Below, in pieces: positions 8,915 through 16,425 of a stretch of DNA of 64,000 bases. Source of the DNA: Flectobacillus major DSM 103 (GTDB lineage: Bacteria; Bacteroidota; Bacteroidia; Cytophagales; Spirosomataceae); contig NZ_KE386491.1 of NCBI RefSeq assembly GCF_000427405.1, positions 727,001 through 791,000 of the forward strand. Reading direction: 5' to 3'. The notes under the pieces were generated by a model. The model had not been told where the DNA came from and ran no database searches. It saw nothing but the letters and a program-made list of their open reading frames with translations. Positions within the stretch are counted from its first letter, which is position 1. Every line of letters starts with the position of its first letter. The position numbers and the translations under genes were made by a program.

Positions 8915-8972
8915 ATGTTATTCACCTAACCACTAAAATAGTTTTTTTATAAAAGATGACCTATTGGGTCAT

Positions 8973-9365
8973 TTAATTACGTTTTCTAATAAATTCCGCT
9001 ACTTGTCGTTCAAAGTACTGTTTTCTTCTCCTCGATATCTCCACTTTTTGTCCTGTTTTCATCGTTACAAAATAAAGACCTTTGGTCTGATAGCTCATGA
9101 CGTAATTCATATTAATAAAATAAGACTTATGAATTCTTGCAAAATTATTGGCAAGAAAAGTGTCTGAAAATTCTTTTAATGTTTTGGAAATCAAGATTTT
9201 TTTTCCGTTGACAAAGTGAACAAAGGTATAATTGCTTACACCTTCGAGGATTATAATATCAGATAAGCTAATGGCTGTTTTGTTTCTATCTGTATAAATT
9301 TTGGCCTGTTCACAACCTTGGTAAGAATTAATCACAGGCATGTAATTTTGAGAAGATGGGTTCAT
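8973..9365 (-). CDS. LytTR DNA-binding protein without receiver domain
   Basis: This 130-residue protein consists almost entirely of a LytTR DNA-binding domain (residues about 30-126): IIILEGVSNYTFVHFVNGKK, a TLKEFSD segment, FARIHKSYFINMNYV and VEISRRRKQYF are the usual strand and loop motifs. There is no CheY-like receiver with a phosphorylatable Asp, so its activity must be set some other way than by direct phosphotransfer. It is transcribed away from the intergenic repeat copy at 9535-9691. It might be a target-sharing partner of the orphan LytS-type kinase at 4.5 kb, but nothing in the sequence proves this. Confidence 0.85.
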   Translation of the reverse strand: MNPSSQNYMPVINSYQGCEQAKIYTDRNKTAISLSDIIILEGVSNYTFVHFVNGKKILISKTLKEFSDTFLANNFARIHKSYFINMNYVMSYQTKGLYFVTMKTGQKVEISRRRKQYFERQVAEFIRKRN

Positions 9366-9534
9366 ATTATTAAGGTTAAACAGATTTGTTGCGTAAATTT
9401 TATGTTACAAAGTAAAGCATACAAAATCCCATATTTTAGCGTATATATACCGAATCGTAAAAAACAGGTATTTTTACGGGGTAATATTATTTGGCTTGTA
9501 GAGGCCGCTTCGAGGTGTTTTTTATGTAGAAAAG

Positions 9535-9691
9535 ATGAGCCATTCCAAATTTTAGGCAATATTAAAAAGAGAAACTCCCATTGGAAAAAACGCACACAAA
9601 TGTTAGGTATTGATTGGCTATTAATCAAACAAGTCGGTCGAAAAACTAATTTCGACCGACTTGTTTGAACTAAAAATTCGGGATGACTTAT
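9535..9691. repeat. Intergenic repeat copy A, short form (MITE-like)
   Basis: The left end ATGAGCCATTCCAAATTTTA and the right end AATTCGGGATGACTTAT form imperfect terminal inverted repeats. Next to the left end is AGGCAATATTAAAAAGAG, shared with copies B (26875-27138) and C (51488-51735). Inside is a perfect 18-bp hairpin (9626-9643 with 9650-9667) with loop AACTAA closed by CGAAA/TTTCG, as in copy C, but with a different outer stem. At 157 bp it lacks most of the middle part of the other two copies. The hairpin probably terminates the DUF885 gene, which ends at 9697 on the minus strand. No coding capacity was seen. Confidence 0.65.
9626..9667. terminator. Perfect 18-bp hairpin inside repeat copy A
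   Basis: Arms of 18 bases (starting CAAACAAGTCGGTCGAAA) around loop AACTAA. It is 30 bp downstream of the DUF885 stop codon on the minus strand and can act as its terminator. Confidence 0.65.
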
Positions 9692-9696
9692 GTTTA

Positions 9697-11409
9697 TTAT
9701 TTAACCAAAATTCGTCTGAGTAATTGAATCGGAGGCATACCGTTGTCGGTGATGTCGTCATGAAATTTTTGTAGAGAAAATTGACTTCCTTGTTTCTTTT
9801 TTAGTTCGTCTCTCAAAGCCAAAATCTGTAATTTTCCTAACGAATAGGATAAATACCCTGGGTCGTAAGTACCACGTAGAGCCTCTTCGTACGCAGGTTT
9901 TTCTTCATAATAACAATTTTCCATCAAAAACTTTGTACCATCTTGTACACTCCAGCCCGCAGTATGTTCTTTGATAGAAACCACCAATCGACAAAGTCGT
10001 AATAACGATTCCGACAACTGAGCCATTTTGTATTTGGCTTGTGTAATTTTGTCGCCTTGTCGGTAGCCTTCTTCTAGCATCATTTGTTCGGTATAATGTG
10101 CCCAACCTTCTACAAAAGCATAGCTACTAAATAGCTTGAGGGGTACACTTACTTTAGAATGATTGAGGTGCAAAAACTGCACATAATGCCCTGGATACGC
10201 CTCATGAATCGAAATGATTTCGGTAGAATACTTATTAAATAATGTTAGCCATTCTTCTTGCTGTTTGGGTGTCCATGATTTTGAGGGTGGTGTTACATAA
10301 TAATACGCCTCCGAAGCTTCGGGTTTTTCAAATGGGCCAGGGGTATCCATAGCGGCGGTAGCTCCAACCATAAAAGCAGGAGTAGTAACTACTTTGGCTC
10401 TAATTTCGGAAGGAAGCGAAATGATATGTTTATCAATCAAAAATTGACGAATATCTTCACATTTATTTTTGGTAAAAGCTATCAGCGAATCGGCTGTAGG
10501 GTGTTCTTTCTGAATACTTTTAAACACTTCGAGCGTTGATTTTCGAGGGTCTATAATTTTGGCAGCTTTAGCAAATTCAACTTGTTCTTCTTTTAATTTA
10601 GCTAATCCAATGGCCAAAATAGCTTCAGGTGTAGTGTCGAGCATCTCGTTGTATTGTAGCATTTTGATATAGTTGGCTCTCCCAATCGCAAAACTACCTT
10701 TGGCATTGGGTAAGGTAGTAGTTTTGAGAAAATCAGAAAAATCACGTAAAGCTTTTGTTGCTATTTGGGTAGAAACCTTCAGCGAATCCTGCAAGCCCTT
10801 TTGGTATACTTTTTCAAAAGCTTTTGGTACGTCTTTTTCCATGTAATCGGCATTGCTTTTGAAGGCATCAATGGCTAGCAATACTTCTTCTTTAAAGTTA
10901 ACATTACTAAGGTTTTGCTTGGCGATTGCCAACAAAGCAGGTATTTGTTGTTGTACTTTAATAATAGCTTTTAGGCGTTGGTTGGCAGGGGCATAATCTC
11001 TTTTAACATAGCTAGTTATATCTACAGCCGACAAATAGCTAAGAGGGCGTTCGGTAGCTTTTAGTTCTTCTAGTTCAAACAAAGATTTTTTGATTTGGCT
11101 TTGCAAAACATAATAGTCGATAAGGTTATTTTCAGAAAGCTTAGTAGTATCTATCTTGCCAAATTTATCGGCATAATCTTTTAATTGTCCAATTTGTTTT
11201 GTAACCGATCCTTTGCTAAAGTCGGGTAGTTGGGCATCATACTCATGATAGCCAAGTGCTATGGCATCTTGAGGAGACCAGTGGAGGTAATCTGTAATAA
11301 ATTGCTCGGAGAGCTGCTTGAAGGTATCATCTTGGCGATTGAAAAAACTACAAGAACTTACCATAAAAATGACAGTCAGGGGCTTGATTAAATTGACAAA
11401 GTGTTTCAT
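9697..11409 (-). CDS. DUF885 family lipoprotein, probable zinc-dependent peptidase-like enzyme
   Basis: The 570-residue protein begins with a lipoprotein signal ending in the lipobox VSSC (Cys near residue 20), so it should be anchored to a membrane outside the cytoplasm. The DUF885 core is clear: HEAYPGHYVQFLHL near residue 400 with an HExxxxH arrangement, and EGWAHYTEQMM near residue 435 supplying a further Glu and His. These resemble metallopeptidase zinc ligands, and the family is considered peptidase-like; the substrate is unknown. Length is normal for the family. It is monocistronic, read toward repeat copy A. Confidence 0.88.
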   Translation of the reverse strand: MKHFVNLIKPLTVIFMVSSCSFFNRQDDTFKQLSEQFITDYLHWSPQDAIALGYHEYDAQLPDFSKGSVTKQIGQLKDYADKFGKIDTTKLSENNLIDYYVLQSQIKKSLFELEELKATERPLSYLSAVDITSYVKRDYAPANQRLKAIIKVQQQIPALLAIAKQNLSNVNFKEEVLLAIDAFKSNADYMEKDVPKAFEKVYQKGLQDSLKVSTQIATKALRDFSDFLKTTTLPNAKGSFAIGRANYIKMLQYNEMLDTTPEAILAIGLAKLKEEQVEFAKAAKIIDPRKSTLEVFKSIQKEHPTADSLIAFTKNKCEDIRQFLIDKHIISLPSEIRAKVVTTPAFMVGATAAMDTPGPFEKPEASEAYYYVTPPSKSWTPKQQEEWLTLFNKYSTEIISIHEAYPGHYVQFLHLNHSKVSVPLKLFSSYAFVEGWAHYTEQMMLEEGYRQGDKITQAKYKMAQLSESLLRLCRLVVSIKEHTAGWSVQDGTKFLMENCYYEEKPAYEEALRGTYDPGYLSYSLGKLQILALRDELKKKQGSQFSLQKFHDDITDNGMPPIQLLRRILVK

Positions 11410-11520
11410 AAAATGGAGGAATTTAAGGAATCAATTTCTGCAAAATACTGATTTTTAGCCTTCAAAATAGAGAAAAATAGAAAAAATCATAAAAGAAAGG
11501 CTTAGTCTGCAAGAAGTTGG

Positions 11521-11551
11521 TTTGAAGACCCGTGAATTCTGACTAATTTTG
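11521..11551 (+). promoter_or_regulatory. Promoter of lysS
   Basis: TTTG at 11521-11524, a 19-base spacer and TAATTTTG at 11544-11551 match the Bacteroidetes consensus TTTG-N19-TAnnTTTG perfectly, about 74 bp before the lysS start codon. Confidence 0.75.
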
Positions 11552-11624
11552 CAAACTTTAATAATTCGTATCAGTTTACCATTCAAAGAATCATTAGCGA
11601 AGGTAACCTTATAAACAAATTACA

Positions 11625-13337
11625 ATGCTTTCAGAACAAGAAATCCTCCGTCGCCAGAAACGCGAAGAGTTGATGAAATTGGGGATAGACCCATACCCAG
11701 CCGAAATGTTTGACGTAAATGTAACGGCCTCAGATATTCATAAGAATTACGAAAACAATAAGATTGATTATAAGAATGTCTCGATTGCGGGTCGTCTTAT
11801 GAGTTTTAGAATTATGGGTAGTGCTTCATTTGCTGAATTGCAAGATGCTACAGGCCGTATTCAACTCTATTTTCGCCGTGATGATTTGTGCCCTACCGAA
11901 GATAAAACGCTTTATAACACGGTGTTCAAAAAACTATTGGATATTGGTGATATTATAGGGATAAATGGGTATGTATTTACCACACAAACAGGCGAGATTT
12001 CAATTCATGTTACTGAATTTAAAATTTTAAATAAAGCTCTTCGTCCTTTACCAATTGTAAAAAGAGATGAAGCTGGTAATATTTATGACGGCTTAACCGA
12101 CCCCGAAATCCGTTATCGCCAGCGTTATGTGGATTTGATTGTAAACCCAGACATCAAAGATATTTTTATCAAACGTTCACGAATCATAACAACCATGCGT
12201 AGTTTATTTGATTCAAAAGGATGGCTAGAGGTAGAAACCCCAATTTTGCAATCAATTCATGGTGGAGCTTCGGCTCGTCCTTTCAAAACGCACCATAATA
12301 CATTGGATATGCCTTTGTATATGCGTATTGCCAACGAGTTGTACCTAAAACGCCTTATTGTAGGTGGTTTTGATGGTGTTTATGAGTTTGGGAAAATGTT
12401 CCGCAACGAAGGAATGGACCGTACTCATAACCCAGAATTTACGTCTTTGGAGTTTTATGTAGCTTACAAAGATTACAACTGGATGATGAATATTACCGAA
12501 GAGATTTTTGAGAAAGTTGCTCTTGCTACCAACGGGCAGACCAAGGTAAAAGTAGGAGAGAACGAAATCGAGTTTGCTGGACCTTTCGAGCGTTTGTCAA
12601 TTACTGGAGCAATCGAGAAATATACAGGTGTAAATGTTGAAGGCATGGACGAAGCAACCTTGCGTGAGTACTGTACTTCGTGGGGAATTGAAGTAGATAA
12701 GTCTATGGGTACTGGAAAATTGATTGATGAGATTTTTGGTGAAAAAGTAGAAGCCAATCTTATCCAGCCAACCTTTATTATTGACTATCCAGTCGAAATG
12801 TCACCATTGACTAAAAAGCACCGTAGCAAACCGGGTTTGGTAGAGCGTTTTGAGCTGTTTGTGAATGGAAAAGAAATTGCCAATGCCTATTCCGAGCTAA
12901 ATGACCCAATTGACCAACGTGAGCGTTTTGAAGAGCAATTGCGTTTGGCCGAGCGTGGCGATGAAGAAGCAATGGCTATGGACGAAGATTTCTTGCGTGC
13001 TTTGGAATATGGTATGCCGCCAACCGCAGGTATTGGTATTGGTATCGACCGTCTAACAATGCTGATGACTAACCAAACAACGATTCAGGAGGTATTGTTT
13101 TTCCCTCAGATGCGTCCAGAAAAACGAGTAGAGGTATCTACAGAAGCCGAATATGAAGCTATTGGAGTACCAACCGAATGGATTCCTGTATTACAAAAAA
13201 TGGGCTTTATGACTATCGCAGCCTTGAAAGAAGCCAATCCCAACAAAGTATTTAATGATTTGGGAGGAATGCGTAAAAAACTAAAACTAGATATTCAAAT
13301 TCCTAGCAAGGATACAGTACTACAATGGTTTGAATAA
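11625..13337 (+). CDS. lysS: Lysyl-tRNA synthetase, class II
   Basis: LysS charges tRNA-Lys. The 570-residue protein has an N-terminal OB-fold anticodon domain (about residues 45-150, with SIAGRLMSFRIMGSASFAEL) and a class II catalytic core with motif 2 FRNEGMDRTHNPEFTSLEFY and motif 3 GIGIGIDRLTML. After the core it carries a 60-residue C-terminal extension (EWIPVLQKMGFMTIAALKEA and following) that is not part of the minimal bacterial enzyme and is seen in Bacteroidetes LysS; it looks like a small helical domain. It has its own promoter and terminator. Confidence 0.97.
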   Translation: MLSEQEILRRQKREELMKLGIDPYPAEMFDVNVTASDIHKNYENNKIDYKNVSIAGRLMSFRIMGSASFAELQDATGRIQLYFRRDDLCPTEDKTLYNTVFKKLLDIGDIIGINGYVFTTQTGEISIHVTEFKILNKALRPLPIVKRDEAGNIYDGLTDPEIRYRQRYVDLIVNPDIKDIFIKRSRIITTMRSLFDSKGWLEVETPILQSIHGGASARPFKTHHNTLDMPLYMRIANELYLKRLIVGGFDGVYEFGKMFRNEGMDRTHNPEFTSLEFYVAYKDYNWMMNITEEIFEKVALATNGQTKVKVGENEIEFAGPFERLSITGAIEKYTGVNVEGMDEATLREYCTSWGIEVDKSMGTGKLIDEIFGEKVEANLIQPTFIIDYPVEMSPLTKKHRSKPGLVERFELFVNGKEIANAYSELNDPIDQRERFEEQLRLAERGDEEAMAMDEDFLRALEYGMPPTAGIGIGIDRLTMLMTNQTTIQEVLFFPQMRPEKRVEVSTEAEYEAIGVPTEWIPVLQKMGFMTIAALKEANPNKVFNDLGGMRKKLKLDIQIPSKDTVLQWFE

Positions 13338-13358
13338 CCCAATAATAGTTTGATTTAG

Positions 13359-13388
13359 AAAAGCTTGCCTACCAAGGTAAGCTTTTTT
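13359..13388 (+). terminator. Terminator after lysS
   Basis: A 12-bp stem (AAAAGCTTGCCT / AGGTAAGCTTTT, one G-T pair, loop ACCA) ends in a run of seven T, 22 bp after the stop codon. Confidence 0.85.
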
Positions 13389-13406
13389 TGTGAGGGTATA
13401 TAAAAC

Positions 13407-13439
13407 AAAAACCCTTAACGACAAGCATCAAGGGTTTTT
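13407..13439 (-). terminator. Minus-strand hairpin downstream of the first cold-shock gene
   Basis: A 10-bp stem (AAAAACCCTT / AAGGGTTTTT) which, read on the minus strand, ends in TTTTTGTTTTAT. It lies 113 bp past the cold-shock stop codon and also faces lysS. Confidence 0.6.
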
Positions 13440-13552
13440 GACATGTTCAATGAGAAAATAGAGTCATTGAGAAATAGAATCCTATATAGAAAAATAAATT
13501 CTGAAATTCAAATTTTATAGTTCTGTTATCCGAATTCTTCAATCCGAATAAA

Positions 13553-13747
13553 CTAGACTTTTCTAACATTAACAGCATTCAAGCCACGTTTTCCTTCAGT
13601 TACTTCGAAAGAAACACTGTCATTTTCACGAATCACTGAGCTAATTAATCCTGTTACGTGAACAAAGATTTCTTCATTTGACTCGTCATCAACGATAAAG
13701 CCAAAGCCTTTTGATTCGTTGAAAAATTTTACTTTACCAGTTTGCAT
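13553..13747 (-). CDS. Cold-shock-domain protein, CspA family (copy 1)
   Basis: The 64-residue product is a single cold-shock domain: MQTGKVKFFNESKGFGFI with RNP1 (KGFGFI), then RNP2-like EIFVHVTGL, and a terminal RGLNAVNV. These proteins bind single-stranded RNA or DNA and act as RNA chaperones in the cytoplasm. The start is placed at 13747 because the upstream in-frame part is a Phe/Tyr-rich string without family match. A close paralogue lies 190 bp upstream in the same orientation; a terminator between the two suggests separate transcripts. Confidence 0.93.
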   Translation of the reverse strand: MQTGKVKFFNESKGFGFIVDDESNEEIFVHVTGLISSVIRENDSVSFEVTEGKRGLNAVNVRKV

Positions 13748-13817
13748 AAAAAAAGAATAAAAATGTATAAAAAATAAAAAGTACTCTACGTAAAAATAAC
13801 ATGTAAACAAATAAAAA

Positions 13818-13841
13818 ATCCCAGCCCAAGTGGACTGGGAT
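13818..13841 (-). terminator. Terminator of the second cold-shock gene (minus strand)
   Basis: The stem ATCCCAG / CTGGGAT, extended by CC/GG after one mismatch, is followed on the minus strand by TTTTTTATTTG. It lies about 100 bp downstream of copy 2 and just upstream of copy 1. Confidence 0.7.
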
Positions 13842-13940
13842 ATCTTAAGACTATATATAGCTTGAATGTTTATGTCTTGATTTTCTGCAGTTGTTTTGTC
13901 TGAAAACTAACGACAAATGACCAACGACAATGAATGCAAA

Positions 13941-14138
13941 CTATCTGATTTTCTTCACATTAACGGCATTTAAGCCTCTCTTTCCTTCAATAGTCTCGAA
14001 AGAAACTTTGTCATCTTGACGAATTTGGACACCGCCCAATCCAGTTACGTGAACAAAAATTTCCTGTGCAGTTTCATCGTCTACGATAAAACCAAATCCT
14101 TTACTTTCGTTAAAGAATTTAACTGTACCTGTTTGCAT
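13941..14138 (-). CDS. Cold-shock-domain protein, CspA family (copy 2)
   Basis: This 65-residue paralogue of copy 1 shares MQTG-VKFFNESKGFGFIVD and differs mainly in the loop after the second RNP motif (GLGGVQIRQDDKVSFETIEG). The role is the same: binding of single-stranded nucleic acid and relief of RNA structure, typically on cold or growth transitions. It has 536 bp of non-coding DNA upstream, in line with the long structured 5' leaders known for cspA-type genes, although no leader was proved here. Tandem duplication with later divergence is the simplest history for the pair. Confidence 0.93.
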   Translation of the reverse strand: MQTGTVKFFNESKGFGFIVDDETAQEIFVHVTGLGGVQIRQDDKVSFETIEGKRGLNAVNVKKIR

Positions 14139-14674
14139 GATTTAAAAAATAAAAATTAATAAATAAAACTTCTCGTGTAAGCCCAAAGCTCACGTTATTA
14201 AATAGCTCCAAAAATTTTTGATTAAGATTTGTAAGTACTTGATAATCAAAGAGAGGCAACACTGAAGAAGATTGACGGACTCTTGAAAACTGGTAACTTT
14301 AACTCGGTAATCGTAACATTAAGAACTATTATTTATCAAATGTAGGTATAATTTTATAGAATCCTACTTTTTTAAGCCTTTTTTTTTGAAAATGAGTAAA
14401 AATACCTTGCCTTTAGGGCGGAATTATTATATTTTTTACTGGTATTTTTATTTTAAAGGCTAAAAACTTATAGCTTTTGCTTAAAAAAAAGATAGTTTTT
14501 TAGGAAAGTTTTTTCTTAACTTATTCATTTACAAAGTTTTTGACTGATTTGTTTTGATAGATACAATTTAGAAGCTAATAATTCTTAGTATCTTTGTTCA
14601 AGATACTGTTTTTTTTATTAAAATACAGGCTAGATTATTGATTTAGACAGGCAAGAATTATATCCTTTTAAACA
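14139..14674. other. Long intergenic region between divergent csp copy 2 and the PspC-like gene
   Basis: This 536-bp AT-rich region has no open frame of note. On the minus strand TACATTTG (plus-strand 14337-14344) is a -7 match that would give csp copy 2 a leader of about 190 nt. On the plus strand TATCTTTG at 14589-14596 is a -7 match for the PspC-like gene. Neither has a clear -33 partner. The csp leader could hold a cold-responsive RNA structure. Confidence 0.4.
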
Positions 14675-14896
14675 ATGCTAAAATTTAAGTATTTCGTTGA
14701 ACAGCACGTTTTTGGCGTGTGTACTCGCATAGGGGAAAAATTTGGTATTTCAATCGGAAGTATTCGTTTGTACTTTATTTATACGTCTTTTCTTACTATG
14801 GGGTCGCCAATCATTATTTATTTGGTGTTGGCTTTTTGGATGAACATTCGCAAGTATTTACGCCAAAGAAATAACCCAAGTGTTTGGGAATTTTAA
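14675..14896 (+). CDS. PspC-domain small membrane protein
   Basis: The 73-residue protein matches the PspC domain in layout: an amphipathic start, VFGVCTRIGEKFGISIGSIR, then a hydrophobic hairpin LYFIYTSFLTMGSPIIIYLVLAFWM that should span the inner membrane. PspC domains occur in phage-shock envelope-stress systems and as stand-alone proteins in Bacteroidetes. No pspA or pspB is nearby, so a stress role is inferred from the family only. It lies alone and ends inside a bidirectional hairpin. Confidence 0.78.
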   Translation: MLKFKYFVEQHVFGVCTRIGEKFGISIGSIRLYFIYTSFLTMGSPIIIYLVLAFWMNIRKYLRQRNNPSVWEF

Positions 14897-14907
14897 TATT
14901 CCCAAAC
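14882..14907. terminator. Bidirectional hairpin between the PspC-like and GT2 genes
   Basis: A 10-bp stem (GTTTGGGAAT / ATTCCCAAAC). The PspC-like stop codon lies in its 6-base loop, and the GT2 stop codon is 3 bp away on the other strand. Confidence 0.6.
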
Positions 14908-14909
14908 TA

Positions 14910-15914
14910 TTACAAATCCTTATAATATTTAATACCCTTAGCAAAGTGTAACCAAACAATGTTATGGGGGTAAATATGATTAATGTGGGCTTTATGAATT
15001 ATAGTTTTGCGTTTTTGATGCCATCGCTTCCATTGGGCATAAAAATTAAAATGAGCTCGCACCACTGCCCAACAGTCTTGCCAGCTGTCAAAAAACAAAA
15101 ATTTGGCCCCTGCAACACCATCTAATACAAGCCGAGTCAATACTTGGAGAAACAGGTTGTTGTTCGAGCTATTTTTGTAAAGCATAGCCAAGCCATTCCT
15201 AAAATTCAAAAAAGTTTTGTGAGGATTTGATTTATGTAATGTGCCACCACCAACATGATACACCTCTGACTGTCCACAGTAATATATTTGGTAGCCTGCA
15301 TGTTGCATTCTCCAACACAAATCTATTTCTTCCATGTGGGCAAAAAAATCGCCATCAAAACCTCCCAATTGCTTATATACATCGGCTCGTACAAACATAC
15401 ATGCACCTGTAGCCCAAAATACTGGAACGGTGTCGTTGTATTGTCCTTTATCTTCTTCTAGTACATTGAAAATCCTTCCTCGACAAAAAGGATACCCCAG
15501 TTTATCAATAAAACCACCAGCAGCCCCTGCATACTCAAAATAGGACTTATTATAAAAATCTTTGATTTTAGGTTGACAAGCTGCAATAGTTGGATCGGAG
15601 TCCATTAGTTCAACTATTGGTTGAATCCAGTTGGGGGTTACCTCTACGTCTGAGTTGAGCAGTACAAAGTAGGTAGCATCATCAATTTGGGCTAGGGCTT
15701 CGTTGTAGCCTTGGGCAAAGCCATGATTGATAGCTAACTGGATAAGTTGAACATCAGGAAATTGTTCTTTCAAAATTTGTACCGAATTGTCTGTAGATGC
15801 GTTGTCAGCTACATAAATGGCCGCATTAGAAGCATTTTTGATAACCGAAGGTAAAAATTGAGTAAGGAATTTGGCACCGTTATAGTTAAGAATGACAATA
15901 GCAACTTTTTTCAT
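14910..15914 (-). CDS. Glycosyltransferase family 2
   Basis: The 334-residue protein has the GT2 (GT-A fold) N-terminus KVAIVILNYNGAKFLTQFLPS, the YVADNASTDNSVQIL nucleotide-binding segment, the metal-site motif LLNSDVEVTP and the acceptor-side region ATGACMFVRADVYKQLGGFD followed by MEEIDLCWR. This combination is typical of rhamnosyl- and related transferases that build surface polysaccharides on the cytoplasmic face of the inner membrane. No other polysaccharide genes adjoin it, so donor and acceptor are unknown. It is convergent with the PspC-like gene. Confidence 0.9.
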   Translation of the reverse strand: MKKVAIVILNYNGAKFLTQFLPSVIKNASNAAIYVADNASTDNSVQILKEQFPDVQLIQLAINHGFAQGYNEALAQIDDATYFVLLNSDVEVTPNWIQPIVELMDSDPTIAACQPKIKDFYNKSYFEYAGAAGGFIDKLGYPFCRGRIFNVLEEDKGQYNDTVPVFWATGACMFVRADVYKQLGGFDGDFFAHMEEIDLCWRMQHAGYQIYYCGQSEVYHVGGGTLHKSNPHKTFLNFRNGLAMLYKNSSNNNLFLQVLTRLVLDGVAGAKFLFFDSWQDCWAVVRAHFNFYAQWKRWHQKRKTIIHKAHINHIYPHNIVWLHFAKGIKYYKDL

Positions 15915-16425
15915 TAAGTGGTAAATTAATTATACAGTATGAGTTATCAAAATCATTACGATTAGAAGTTTTATGAGGTCGAGATAGTAGAATAATACAA
16001 CAAAAGTAAGTAGTTTTTTTTTAGTTCATAAAATGAATATAGAATCATTTATTTTTTGGTAAGTCAAGCGAATACTTTTGGTGACTTAAATAGCCTTCCA
16101 AAATCCTAGTTTGCGATGTTGGTCGGTTTTCTGAAAGTACTGTTATTTGTCTTGAATACACTTATAAGTATATATTTGCAAAATGGCTTGAGCTATTTAA
16201 GCTAATTTCTGAGAAATAATACCTCTTTGTGCTTAAATTCATATCTAAAAGCAATGCAAAATCTTTAATTTTCAGAAAATACACTTAATTTACTATTCTA
16301 AAAAAACAGAAAATATCCTCTGTTTTAATTTTGAGGAAAGCTAAAATATTCAATACATCAACTAGTAACCTTTTCTAAAAGTCTTTTTTAGCTGTTGCTA
16401 CCCAAACACTAAAACATCAAACTAA
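15915..16425. other. Intergenic region with a long leader to the APC permease
   Basis: The 511 bp between divergent GT2 and permease genes contain no recognised gene. A promoter match lies at 16152-16178, leaving about 240 nt of untranslated leader. No known riboswitch motif was recognised in it and no strong terminator hairpin was seen. Confidence 0.5.
16152..16178 (+). promoter_or_regulatory. Candidate promoter of the APC permease
   Basis: TTG at 16152-16154, a 16-base spacer and TATATTTG at 16171-16178 followed by C. The -7 element is exact and the spacer one base shorter than usual. Confidence 0.45.

Noticed and set aside
9318-9668. 116-codon open frame on the plus strand covering the LytTR start and repeat copy A
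   Set aside because: It overlaps the antisense LytTR coding region and runs into the repeat hairpin; there is no domain resemblance.
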